A DNA stretch of 58,784 nt from an uncultured Rhodospirillaceae bacterium (GTDB lineage Bacteria; Pseudomonadota; Alphaproteobacteria; Rhodospirillales; UBA2165), in the NCBI GenBank assembly GCA_913020445.1, contig CAJWAR010000026.1, positions 1-58,784 on the forward strand. Reading direction: 5' to 3'. Made by a program: the position numbers and the translations under genes. The notes under the pieces are model-generated. The model searched no databases, had not been told where the DNA came from, and saw nothing but the letters and a program-made list of their open reading frames with translations. Below are positions 1 to 7,726 of this stretch, piece after piece (within the stretch, counting starts at the first letter, position 1; each line of letters begins with the position of its first letter).

Positions 1-155
1 GCTAAAAGCGGACCTTCTCGAGCGTCAGATTTATGTCTGCTCGGCACCCAAAAGCGGACATTCTCCGCCGATTCCAAAACCAAAGAAAGCCTGGACCCCG
101 GATCGTAGTCCGGGGTGACAGGATAGGGTTTTTGAAATTGCTGAGGGCTAGACTT
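1..155. repeat. Intergenic repeats: AAAGCGGAC motifs and a REP-like palindrome
   Basis: No gene is visible here. Two copies of AAAAGCGGAC occur near 4-13 and 51-60; the same motif recurs near the right end of the window (58.38-58.45 kb). Positions 95-116 form a perfect 8-bp hairpin (ACCCCGGA, 6-nt loop, TCCGGGGT) flanked by CTGG and GACA, matching the CTGGA..CCGG..TGACG layout of the REP elements near 40.95 and 43.5 kb. It lies at the 3' end of the minus-strand gene that ends at 156 and could also act in 3' end formation. Confidence 0.6.
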
Positions 156-476
156 CTACCCTAAATTCTCGCTGATTTGGACAACGGATTCGACATCGGT
201 GAAGTTCGGTATGTCGCCCATAACCGCCTCGGCATGTTCCGCCATGCAGGCATGTAACACCTCAGCGCTTTCAAATTCCAGGATTGCGATAATCTGGTAG
301 GATGCCGGGGTATCCGGGTCCGGTGTGCCGACGCCTTTAACCGCACGGGCGCTGAGCAAGCTTGGCCCCATCGTTTTGCCGACCAAATCCATATGGGCGC
401 CTAAATAGTAGTCCATATCAAATTTTGAGCCGGGCGTGTTTGGATACATAACGGTTACGGTAATAGCCATTTTCAT
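156..476 (-). CDS. EthD-family dimeric alpha/beta-barrel protein
   Basis: A 106-residue protein with the layout of EthD proteins: an N-terminal TVMYPNTPGSKFDMDYYLGAHM strand-helix start (seen here as MYPNTPG then FDMDYYLGAHM) and a C-terminal 'AIMGDIPNFTD'-like segment (EAVMGDIPNFTDVESVVQIS). Family members are small dimeric ferredoxin-like-fold proteins found beside degradative oxygenases; no catalytic residue can be assigned. The start has a good ribosome-binding site (AGGGAGATC) just upstream on the minus strand. It is followed downstream only by repeats, and its partner gene is not evident. Family call is fairly firm; function unknown. Confidence 0.75.
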   Translation of the reverse strand: MKMAITVTVMYPNTPGSKFDMDYYLGAHMDLVGKTMGPSLLSARAVKGVGTPDPDTPASYQIIAILEFESAEVLHACMAEHAEAVMGDIPNFTDVESVVQISENLG

Positions 477-564
477 GATCTCCCTGATATATTATTTATT
501 ATCTAACCAGAGGAGTGTACGGCTTTGTGAGCTTAGGCTCAATGGCGTAGAGTAACGGAAACGA

Positions 565-855
565 TTATGCTACCACTTTGAATTCCTTCAAAATCTTGGA
601 CTTTAAGATACCGGAGCCAAAACTATTTACGGCAGTTTCCAAAGAGTTGGAAAAATCTTTCAAGGCTGCATTTGCCTGTTCCTTAGACTCCCACTTAGTT
701 AAAGATTTGGCGATACCTTGTTCAAGATTGTAAAAATATTCAATCGAGATAAAGCCATCGTATTTGAGTAAACGATGACTAAATATCTCGGCGAATGATT
801 TGGCATATTCTTTGTATTCAGCATTAATGTCGTAACTTGTTAGGCGGACGTACAT
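565..855 (-). CDS. Small ABM-like (antibiotic biosynthesis monooxygenase fold) protein
   Basis: A 96-residue protein, beginning MYVRLTSYDIN and carrying a central GFISIEYFYNLEQG segment followed by LTKWESKEQANAAL, which is the usual strand-strand-helix pattern of ABM-domain proteins ('..w.s.eal.ah'). The fold is inferred from this pattern only. It is more AT-rich than its neighbours and stands alone: an 88-bp gap separates it from the EthD gene and 250 bp from the CoA ligase. No active-site residue can be named. Could be a stress or quinone-related monooxygenase, or a structural dimer with no enzyme role. Confidence 0.6.
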   Translation of the reverse strand: MYVRLTSYDINAEYKEYAKSFAEIFSHRLLKYDGFISIEYFYNLEQGIAKSLTKWESKEQANAALKDFSNSLETAVNSFGSGILKSKILKEFKVVA

Positions 856-969
856 AAATTAATTACCCCAATATTTTTGAGTTAGAATGTTTTTTGTTTT
901 TTATTTATGAGTGGGAATTTACAGAAAAAATATGTCTTTTGCAGCAACTCGATATCCGAAAAAAAATAG

Positions 970-1018
970 GTAGTTTCCCACAGTTTGATGTGGCGTTTAC
1001 CCTGAGGAGGGAAACTAC
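970..1018. promoter_or_regulatory. Inverted repeat GTAGTTTCCC / GGGAAACTAC in intergenic region
   Basis: Perfect 10-bp arms at 970-979 and 1009-1018 enclose a 29-nt loop, in an AT-rich gap between the ABM-like gene and the end of the CoA ligase operon. There is no T-tract adjoining the stem, so a simple terminator is unlikely. It may be a paired operator half-site for the ABM-like gene (it lies about 115 bp upstream of that start) or a structured RNA end. Confidence 0.4.
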
Positions 1019-1107
1019 TTATTAGGTCGTATATTGTGTAATTAAGAATATTAGAAACAATAGTTTAGACCTTTCTTAGATTAAGATTTTCCTATTGATA
1101 TTAATTA

Positions 1108-2628
1108 TTATTTGACCAAAGAGCGCAGTTTAGTTTTTAGAATTTTACCATAATTGTTCTTCGGGAGTTCGTCGACAAAGCGATATTCTTTCGGACGTTT
1201 GAAGCGAGCGATGTTGTCGAGACACAGCTGGTCCAATTCAGCTTCGCCAATATCGGTATCGGGTTTGCCAACAATAAACGCGACGATTTCCTCGCCCCAA
1301 TCCGGATGCGGACGGCCAACGACGGACGCTTCCAACACGCTGTCATGCTGTAAAAGCACTTCCTCAACCTCACGCGGGTAGATATTAGAGCCACCGGAAA
1401 TAATGACATCCTTGGAGCGATCTTTGAGGGTGAGATAACCCTCCTCATCAAAGGCGCCCATATCGCCAGTATGGAGCCAGCCATCCCGCAAGCTCTCTTC
1501 GCTCGCCGCCTGGTTTTGCCAATAGCCCTGCATGACGACATCACCGCGAACGCACACTTCACCAATTTCACCGGGCGGCAGCGGCACGCCTTCCTCATCC
1601 ACCACCTGCACTTCGAGATCAGTTCTGGCGGTGCCGACCGAGGCGAGTTTTTCGAGATAGCGTGGATCATCTGTCGCCGAGTGAGCGGCGCGGGACAACG
1701 CCGTAATGGTCATCGGCGCCTCTCCCTGGCCGTAAATTTGCACCAGCTTCGGGCCCAATAGCTCTAGCGCCTTCAAGCAATCCTCAACATACATCGGGCC
1801 ACCGCCATAAATAATGGTCTTAAGATTGCTGGTATCGCTGTTGATGATCGCCGGCGCATTGATCAGGCGGGTCACCATGGTTGGCGCAAAAAATGCATTG
1901 ACGGAGCCATGGCTTTGCAACAACTCGCCGATTTCTGCCGGATCAAACCCGCCGCTTTGTGGAATAATTTGCAGCGCGCCTTTGGCGACATACGGCAATA
2001 TATAGAGCCCGGAGCCGTGCGACATCGGCGCCGCATGAAGCAGACTATCTGCTTCCGTCACTGGATCGACATCACCATAGTAGCTGTTGGTCATCATCAA
2101 AAGATTGCGGTGGCTGAGCATCGCCCCTTTGGGCCGCCCGGTTGTGCCACTGGTGTAAAACAGCCAAGCCAGATCATCGGGCTCGGTGTTCACCATAGCA
2201 ATGGGCTCAGAGGACAAAAGATCAGCATAGCCTTCACCATCAACATCGATTATTTGCAGATTTTTCAATGCCGCTGCGGCTTCCCCGATCACCGGTTCCA
2301 GATCAGCGGTGACAAAGCACACCGTAATGCCGGCATCCTCAAGAATATAATTGAATTCTCTGGCATGCAGCTTGGCGTTCATCGGCACGGCAGCCAATCC
2401 TGCATGCCAGGCGGCAAATAGCACCGTGCTATAGGCCGGACAGTTCTTCATGGCGATGCCAACGCGATCGCCGGCATTAAGGTTTAGCGAATTTTTGAGC
2501 CCGCCGGCCAGCTTCGCCACGTCACGCCCATGATCCGCATAGGTTTGAATAACCTCAGTGCCCATTGCGAGGGCCGGGCGGTCAGCCCAGGTGGTCGCTG
2601 ATTTGGTCAGAAAGCTGGCAATATTCAT
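1108..2628 (-). CDS. AMP-binding acyl/aryl-CoA ligase
   Basis: A 506-residue member of the ANL superfamily that would activate a carboxylic acid with ATP and CoA. The P-loop motif YTSGTTGRPKG is at about residues 158-168; later come YGQGEAP (A5 region), the GWLHTGDMG motif, the DRSKDVIISGG hinge and a C-terminal PKNNYGKILKTKL carrying the adenylation lysine. I chose the ATG at 2628, which follows GTGGAAG and lies 10 bp after the cupin stop codon; an ATG 27 bases further upstream is in frame but overlaps the cupin gene. It is last in a three-gene minus-strand operon with FAH hydrolase and cupin. The substrate cannot be read from sequence. Confidence 0.9.
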   Translation of the reverse strand: MNIASFLTKSATTWADRPALAMGTEVIQTYADHGRDVAKLAGGLKNSLNLNAGDRVGIAMKNCPAYSTVLFAAWHAGLAAVPMNAKLHAREFNYILEDAGITVCFVTADLEPVIGEAAAALKNLQIIDVDGEGYADLLSSEPIAMVNTEPDDLAWLFYTSGTTGRPKGAMLSHRNLLMMTNSYYGDVDPVTEADSLLHAAPMSHGSGLYILPYVAKGALQIIPQSGGFDPAEIGELLQSHGSVNAFFAPTMVTRLINAPAIINSDTSNLKTIIYGGGPMYVEDCLKALELLGPKLVQIYGQGEAPMTITALSRAAHSATDDPRYLEKLASVGTARTDLEVQVVDEEGVPLPPGEIGEVCVRGDVVMQGYWQNQAASEESLRDGWLHTGDMGAFDEEGYLTLKDRSKDVIISGGSNIYPREVEEVLLQHDSVLEASVVGRPHPDWGEEIVAFIVGKPDTDIGEAELDQLCLDNIARFKRPKEYRFVDELPKNNYGKILKTKLRSLVK

Positions 2629-2638
2629 CGCTTCCACT

Positions 2639-3169
2639 CTAAACCGGTGCGGCATCCACTAAGATAGCGGCCAACAGACAGGGCTCTTCGGTGCGCACAC
2701 TCCAGGAATGATTGGTGCCCCGCTGGATCATAACGTCACCTTGTTTGAGACAAGTTTCGCCATCATCCAGGATCGCCCAAATTTCGCCTTTCAGCACAAT
2801 CAGATAATCCACCGTCGAGGTTTTATGCATCATCGCATCATCAGAATTGTCATCCGTTGCATGATCGGCGCCGATGGATCCAAAGGCTTCCTTGGCGTCG
2901 GCATTATCGCGCCACGCTGAATCTGGTGGAAATTCAACGATGCGAAAAATAGTGCCACTTGCCGGCGGCTCTAAAACAATCTGCCGATCCGCGGCGTCAA
3001 CGTCACCAGTATTATCGGCGGGTGCTGAATTGGTGACCCAAAGATCGGTCAGCGCCAGGCCGGGCATCGATTCCATTTCCATGACCGCCCCCGCATCGCC
3101 ATCGCTGATAAAAATAGATTTACCATCTGCGTCATGGCTCGTGACGACGCGTCTGATTTTCTCGACCAT
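2639..3169 (-). CDS. Cupin-domain protein
   Basis: A 176-residue protein with one C-terminal cupin barrel: VDYLIVLKGEIWAILDD, then GDVMIQRGTNHSWSV, the usual G(X)5HXH-like and G(X)5PXG-like region in degenerate form (only the later His is clear). The N-terminal half (VVTSHDADGKSIFISDG) is typical of cupins annotated near aromatic dioxygenase or hydrolase genes. The ATG at 3169 is chosen because it has a GGGAG site 7 nt upstream; a longer open frame to 3358 lies inside the FAH gene. The position between FAH hydrolase and CoA ligase suggests a role in the same catabolic route, possibly a metal-dependent isomerase or a binding protein. Confidence 0.8.
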   Translation of the reverse strand: MVEKIRRVVTSHDADGKSIFISDGDAGAVMEMESMPGLALTDLWVTNSAPADNTGDVDAADRQIVLEPPASGTIFRIVEFPPDSAWRDNADAKEAFGSIGADHATDDNSDDAMMHKTSTVDYLIVLKGEIWAILDDGETCLKQGDVMIQRGTNHSWSVRTEEPCLLAAILVDAAPV

Positions 3170-3191
3170 AGTAGTTCTCCCTCGTTTGATT

Positions 3192-4178
3192 TTAGTCTTG
3201 TTTAACAATTTGGTTGCGCAAGATGCCGATGCCTTCGACTTCCAACTCAATGATATCGCCCGGCGCGAGGTAGCGCTCAAGTTCCAGACCACAGCCGCCG
3301 CCAACCGTACCCGAGCCAAAAAACTCGCCAGGATGCAAGGTTTCCGAGTTGGACACATAGCTGATCAAATCTTCAAACTTCCAATGCATGGTACTGCTAG
3401 ATCCGCGTGACCATTCCTCACCGTTGACCCTGGCAATCATGGTCAAGTTGTAGGGATCGATTTCGTCAGCGGTGGTAATGCAGGGGCCGATAATATTGCC
3501 GGTATCAAAATCCTTACCCTTGGCCGGGCCGAGCCCACCCTGCATTTCGACAGCCTGGGTATCGCGGGCACTGATGTCATTGAAAATCGAATAGCCGAAA
3601 ATATGGTCCAGTGCTTTGTCCTTGGGAATATCCCGGCCCCCTTTGCCGATAAAAAAACCGAACTCCAATTCAAAATCGAGAATGTTGGCGTAAGGCGGCC
3701 AGGTGATGTCATGCCCGGTACCGACCACCGAGAGACGATTGGCCTTGTAATAGATCGGTTGCTGATACCAAACCTCGGGGATGCGGTAGAGGCCCTGCTC
3801 TTCATATTGAGCGAGCGCCGCTGCTGGGTCAGGCTCACCAGCCGCTTTAACTTTGCGCAACACTTCATAAGCCTGGGTCAGATGTTCTTCAAAACAGAGG
3901 CAATCCCGAATTTGCGGTGGCCGCGGAATGGGACTGCACAGGGTCGCAGCGGCAGCATCAACAATGGCTTCTGAATGCGGAGCATCGAGTTCTCTTTTGG
4001 CCGCATCAAATGCACTCTCACCGCCTTCGATGAGCGCCAGCACGGATAAAAAGGCAGGATTAAGCTCACCCCTATTTTTTTCATTGGAGGATCTGAGGTC
4101 GAGGATTTTTTGGTCGCCCTCAATTAAGACGCCCGCACGTTCCTGTTCGTCGCCGTTCAAAAAAGTAACGAGTTTCAA
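3192..4178 (-). CDS. Fumarylacetoacetate hydrolase (FAH) family protein
   Basis: A 328-residue FAH-fold protein. The metal-binding region is visible as NILDFELEFGFFIGKGG (acidic Asp/Glu cluster), followed by the conserved ISARDTQAVEMQGGLGPAKGKDF-type segment (only parts quoted here) and the C-terminal GSGTVGGG..L..GDIIELEVEGIG. Such enzymes hydrolyse C-C bonds of fumarylpyruvate- or acylpyruvate-like ring-cleavage products, or act as hydratases or decarboxylases. It is first gene of the minus-strand operon with cupin (22-bp gap) and CoA ligase, and divergent from the aldo/keto reductase. Substrate unknown. Confidence 0.88.
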   Translation of the reverse strand: MKLVTFLNGDEQERAGVLIEGDQKILDLRSSNEKNRGELNPAFLSVLALIEGGESAFDAAKRELDAPHSEAIVDAAAATLCSPIPRPPQIRDCLCFEEHLTQAYEVLRKVKAAGEPDPAAALAQYEEQGLYRIPEVWYQQPIYYKANRLSVVGTGHDITWPPYANILDFELEFGFFIGKGGRDIPKDKALDHIFGYSIFNDISARDTQAVEMQGGLGPAKGKDFDTGNIIGPCITTADEIDPYNLTMIARVNGEEWSRGSSSTMHWKFEDLISYVSNSETLHPGEFFGSGTVGGGCGLELERYLAPGDIIELEVEGIGILRNQIVKQD

Positions 4179-4321
4179 GTCTCACCCCTGCTAACTGCCA
4201 CTACATGGTTGATAAATCATATCAGAGCACGCCTGCCTGCCAAGTCTCTGTTGCAGAAAGCACGATTGACGAGCCGAGATTTTTTGATCAAATTATGAAC
4301 AAATATAAATGGGGATCATTG
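4179..4321. promoter_or_regulatory. Divergent promoter region between FAH operon and aldo/keto reductase
   Basis: This 143-bp gap must hold the promoters of both divergent units. It contains AT-rich stretches (AAATCATATC, AAATTATGAACAAATATAAA), but I see no clear operator palindrome. An open frame runs through it in the aldo/keto reductase frame from 4205, but lacks family similarity. Confidence 0.4.
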
Positions 4322-5269
4322 ATGGAATTCACGACACTCGGCCGCACGGGCCTGAAGGTAAGCGTCGCCAGTCTCGGCTGTGGCGGCGGCAGCGCATTGG
4401 GACAATCAAAGGGTAAAAGCGAGGCGCATTCGATTGATCTGGTAAAAAAGGCGATGGATCTCGGCGTCAATTTTATCGACACCGCCAATGCTTACGGCAC
4501 CGAAGCTATCGTTGGTAAGGCGATCAAAGATCGGCTGCGGGACGAGGTGGTTATTTCGACCAAACACCATGCTGCTTGGAGTGGCAAAATTCATACAGCG
4601 GATGATGTGATTGCCGGCTTGGATAATTCGTTGCGGCTGCTTGGCACAGACTACATTGATGTCTTTCATCTGCACGGTGTAGGGCCTAAATTTATTGACC
4701 ATGGCTTGTCCCTGGTCGACGCGTTGTTGATAGAAAAAGAGAAAGGCAAGTTCCGCTTTTTAGGCATTACGGAATCGGCGCCGCCTGACCCAACTCACAC
4801 TTCTTTATCTAAAGCTTTGGAGCCGGATTGCTTCGACGTCGTCATGTTTGCGTTTTCGCTCATGAATCACAATGCGCGCGAGATTCTGTTTCCCAAAACG
4901 CTGGCGCAGAACGTCGGCACGATGATTATGTTTGTCGTGCGCAGCTTGTTTTCAGTGCCGGGCCGCCTGCAAAGCGATATTCAGGAATTGGTGGACAATG
5001 GCCAACTGCCAAGCTGGTTTGCTGAAACCGATAATCCGCTCGGCTTCTTGGTCCATGAGGGCGGGGCTTCCAGCGTGATGGATGCGTGTTACCGCTTTGC
5101 CCGCCATGAAAAAGGCGCCGACAGCATTTTGTTTGGCACCGGTGATCCGGATCACTTGAAAACTAATTTGGCATCTATTCTGGCGCCGCCGCTGCCGTCT
5201 GAAGACCTCGCCAAAATTGACGAGTATTTCGGCCACCTTGAAGGCGTTGGCCTGGACTTTCCCAGGTAG
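4322..5269 (+). CDS. Aldo/keto reductase
   Basis: A 315-residue AKR-superfamily NAD(P)H oxidoreductase. The N-terminus MEFTTLGRTGLKVS is typical of the family, and the catalytic tetrad is visible as Asp53 and Tyr58 (FIDTANAYG), Lys81 (ISTKHH) and His118 (VFHLHGVG). The ATG at 4322 with GGGGATC upstream is preferred to an in-frame ATG at 4205. The second half departs from typical AKR sequences (FAFSLMNHNAREILFP..), so the substrate pocket is probably unusual. It is a single-gene unit ending in a bidirectional terminator shared with the TRAP operon. Confidence 0.88.
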   Translation: MEFTTLGRTGLKVSVASLGCGGGSALGQSKGKSEAHSIDLVKKAMDLGVNFIDTANAYGTEAIVGKAIKDRLRDEVVISTKHHAAWSGKIHTADDVIAGLDNSLRLLGTDYIDVFHLHGVGPKFIDHGLSLVDALLIEKEKGKFRFLGITESAPPDPTHTSLSKALEPDCFDVVMFAFSLMNHNAREILFPKTLAQNVGTMIMFVVRSLFSVPGRLQSDIQELVDNGQLPSWFAETDNPLGFLVHEGGASSVMDACYRFARHEKGADSILFGTGDPDHLKTNLASILAPPLPSEDLAKIDEYFGHLEGVGLDFPR

Positions 5270-5281
5270 AAAATAGCGTAG

Positions 5282-5316
5282 AAAAAAAGCCCACCGGATG
5301 ATCCAGTGGGCCTTTC
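5282..5316. terminator. Bidirectional rho-independent terminator
   Basis: Stem GCCCACCGGA (5289-5298) pairs with TCCAGTGGGC (5302-5311) with one C-A mismatch and a 3-nt loop; it is preceded by seven A and followed by CCTTT. It lies between the convergent aldo/keto reductase and the TAXI binding-protein gene and can serve both. Confidence 0.8.
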
Positions 5317-5338
5317 CAGGGAGGTAAGTTTAAAGCTT

Positions 5339-6373
5339 TTATTTCTTAGCTTTAATCCTAAAAATTTTCGGAATTTTTATGCCTTTTTCCTTGAAGAACT
5401 TTAACGCACCCGGGTGCACGACACCGGCCAAACCAGCGACCGCATTTTCATAGGTAAGCGTTTTCTTCATCGATTTGGCAAAAGCATGGGCATCATCAAT
5501 ATGGCCCCAGAAGGCTTTCATCATAGTGTAGACCAGTTCGGTATCCATATCGGATCGAACGGCCAGGCCGACCATAGTGCCTGACATAATAACGGGCTTT
5601 TTGTTCAGCATATTTGGACCGTAAACTGACACGTCGACGGGTTCGATAATGCGCCCAGGTTGTCTGGCGTATTTCTTCCAGATGGGGTGATTGAACTTCG
5701 TTTTGTCGAGGCTAATGAGGCGCATTTTGTTGGTTATCGTTAGTTGTTGAACAGCGGGGCTTGGTGCCGTGGTCACGGTGATCCAAACATCAAATTTTTT
5801 GTCTTGGAAAGCCTGCTGAGCCGGCGCCCAACCCATTTTAACCTGGGTGAAATCCTTGCCTGCCTGGTAGCCCGTCATCGCTTTAATGATCATCGCTACG
5901 TTTCTCGTCGCCACTCCGGCCGGCGGACCCATAAATACCTTTTTACCTTTAATATCCTGATAGGTTTTGATGCCGGATTCTGCGTAGACAACCGTGTGCG
6001 TGTGTCCGACTGGATAAGAAAATAACATGGCAATTTTCTTGGTACGTTCCGGTCCATCTTTGATTTTTTTAAACGGGCCGATTTGTCTCACCATGAGCAT
6101 ATATTGAATGGGCGCCCACATGGTGAAATCCATTTTTCCCATTGAGACAAGAACGCTATGTTTGGTCGCAGCGCCAACGGCGGATACCTGAATTCTGTGG
6201 CCTGGCACATATTTATTCACGGCCTTAGCCCAGGCCGTATTAACGAGGAACGGTGTTGTACCTGCTGCGAGGCTACCAAGCGTGTAGCGTTTATCTGCGG
6301 CACTACTTGGTGACGTAATGGCTATTGCTGCGGTTAAAAGAAATGCTGCAATAAATTTTGACTTGATTGACAT
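5339..6373 (-). CDS. TAXI-family TRAP transporter solute-binding protein (copy 2)
   Basis: A 344-residue periplasmic binding protein with a clear signal peptide (MSIKSKFIAAFLL..SPSSAADK). The mature part begins RYTLGSLAAGTTPFLVNTAWA and holds the TAXI hallmark segment GKKVFMGPPAGVATRN. It is a close paralogue of the next gene upstream (6529-7605), sharing long identical stretches over the whole length, so it is a tandem duplication. Start 6373 is chosen because it gives a normal signal peptide; the open frame extends to 6451. It follows the first copy after a terminator hairpin, so it may be expressed at a lower level or from its own promoter. Ligand is unknown; TAXI systems carry dicarboxylates and amino acids such as glutamate. 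Confidence 0.9.
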   Translation of the reverse strand: MSIKSKFIAAFLLTAAIAITSPSSAADKRYTLGSLAAGTTPFLVNTAWAKAVNKYVPGHRIQVSAVGAATKHSVLVSMGKMDFTMWAPIQYMLMVRQIGPFKKIKDGPERTKKIAMLFSYPVGHTHTVVYAESGIKTYQDIKGKKVFMGPPAGVATRNVAMIIKAMTGYQAGKDFTQVKMGWAPAQQAFQDKKFDVWITVTTAPSPAVQQLTITNKMRLISLDKTKFNHPIWKKYARQPGRIIEPVDVSVYGPNMLNKKPVIMSGTMVGLAVRSDMDTELVYTMMKAFWGHIDDAHAFAKSMKKTLTYENAVAGLAGVVHPGALKFFKEKGIKIPKIFRIKAKK

Positions 6374-6474
6374 AAATCCGGACCCCCGATTTGAAAATTG
6401 GAATTGATATTTTGATAGATCATTATAGGAAACTAATTGCATAATATGCAACTAAAATAGAGTACCTTTAACAC

Positions 6475-6508
6475 AAAAAAGCCCGCCGATCGCTCAGCGG
6501 GCTTTTTC
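6475..6508. terminator. Rho-independent terminator between the two TAXI genes
   Basis: GCCCGC (6481-6486) pairs with GCGGGC (6497-6502) around a 10-nt loop, with A-tract on one side and CTTTTTC on the other. For minus-strand transcription the hairpin is followed by a run of T (complement of the A-tract at 6475-6480). It would end or attenuate transcription after the first binding-protein gene. Confidence 0.8.
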
Positions 6509-6528
6509 ATTATTAATTTAAACGAGCG

Positions 6529-7605
6529 TTATTTCTTAGATTTAACGCGGGCTTTGAATTTTTTAACGTCTGCTTCGGTATAGATTAAAGGCTTGGCAAT
6601 TTTTACGCCTTTTTCTTTCCAGAAGCGAACGGCGCCCGCATGCACTCTGCCGGACATCGCCTTGGTGGCCAATTCAAATGTCAGCGTGTCTTTCAATTGA
6701 ACCGAAAGCGCATGGGCTTCATCAATATGATCCCAAAATGCCTTCATCATTTTATAAACAAGATCGGCATCCATGTCAGAACGAACACTCATACCAACAT
6801 AGGCACCCGTCGTTAAGACAGGCGCAGTATTGACCAAATTTTTGCCATATACAGTGGGATCAATGGTCGCAATAAAACGTGCCGGTTGGGAATAATATTT
6901 CTTCCAAGACGGATGGTTGAAGTTGGCTTTATCAAGCGGCAATAAGCGTACTTTATTGGTTAAGGTCAACTGTTTAATTGCCGGTGATGGCGCCGCACTT
7001 GGCAGTATCCAAACATCAAATTTCCGGTCCTGGAAGGCTTGCGCTGCGGGACCCCAACCCATTTTAACTTGAGTGAAATCTTTACCGGCTTTGAGGCCAG
7101 TCATGGCGTCAACGATCATCTTCACGTTACGTGTCGCAACACCGGCAGGTGGGCCTAAGAAAACTTTTTTGCCTTTGATATCAGCATAAGATTTGATACC
7201 AGAGCTTTCGTAAACAACGGCATGGTAGACGCCAATTGGATAGGAGAACAGCGACGACAATTTCTTGGACATCGCTAGTCCACCTTTCAATTTTTTAAAA
7301 GGTCCAATTTCAAAAGCCATCAGGCGGTAGGCAACCTGAGCACCCATGGCAAAATCCATGCGGCGTTTGATCACGAGGACTTGGTGTTTGGTCGCAGCGC
7401 CAACAGCTGATACCTGAATTTTATGACCAGGAACATATTTGTTTACGGCCTTGGCCCAGGCGGTGTTGACGAGGAACGGCGTCGTACCCGCACCTAAGCT
7501 ACCAAGAGTGTAGCGTTTATCTGCGGCTTCGACGGTCGTCGCTGCAGTAAATAGGAAGGCTGCCGCAGATGCTGCAACCATATATTTGGATAGTCTGATA
7601 CTCAT
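6529..7605 (-). CDS. TAXI-family TRAP transporter solute-binding protein (copy 1)
   Basis: A 358-residue secreted binding protein (signal peptide MSIRLSKYMVAASAAAFLF..VEAADK). The TAXI segment GKKVFLGPPAGVATRN and the CFDVW-like 'KFDVWILPSAAPSP' region are present. It lies 121 bp downstream of the fused permease gene on the same strand and is the obvious partner of that permease. It carries a short Lys-rich C-terminal extension (KFKARVKSKK) also present in shorter form in copy 2. Differences between the copies sit in the ligand region (for example IKRRMDFAMGAQVAYRL against SMGKMDFTMWAPIQYML), suggesting different ligands. Confidence 0.92.
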   Translation of the reverse strand: MSIRLSKYMVAASAAAFLFTAATTVEAADKRYTLGSLGAGTTPFLVNTAWAKAVNKYVPGHKIQVSAVGAATKHQVLVIKRRMDFAMGAQVAYRLMAFEIGPFKKLKGGLAMSKKLSSLFSYPIGVYHAVVYESSGIKSYADIKGKKVFLGPPAGVATRNVKMIVDAMTGLKAGKDFTQVKMGWGPAAQAFQDRKFDVWILPSAAPSPAIKQLTLTNKVRLLPLDKANFNHPSWKKYYSQPARFIATIDPTVYGKNLVNTAPVLTTGAYVGMSVRSDMDADLVYKMMKAFWDHIDEAHALSVQLKDTLTFELATKAMSGRVHAGAVRFWKEKGVKIAKPLIYTEADVKKFKARVKSKK

Positions 7606-7726
7606 AGTTTGTACTCCCTGTATAATTAAATAATAACAATAATTTCATATTGTTCGTTAGCTAAACATTACTATAACTCTCTTAAATTGTCCAAATTTAG
7701 GCACTTTTGTCGCCTTTTATTTATAC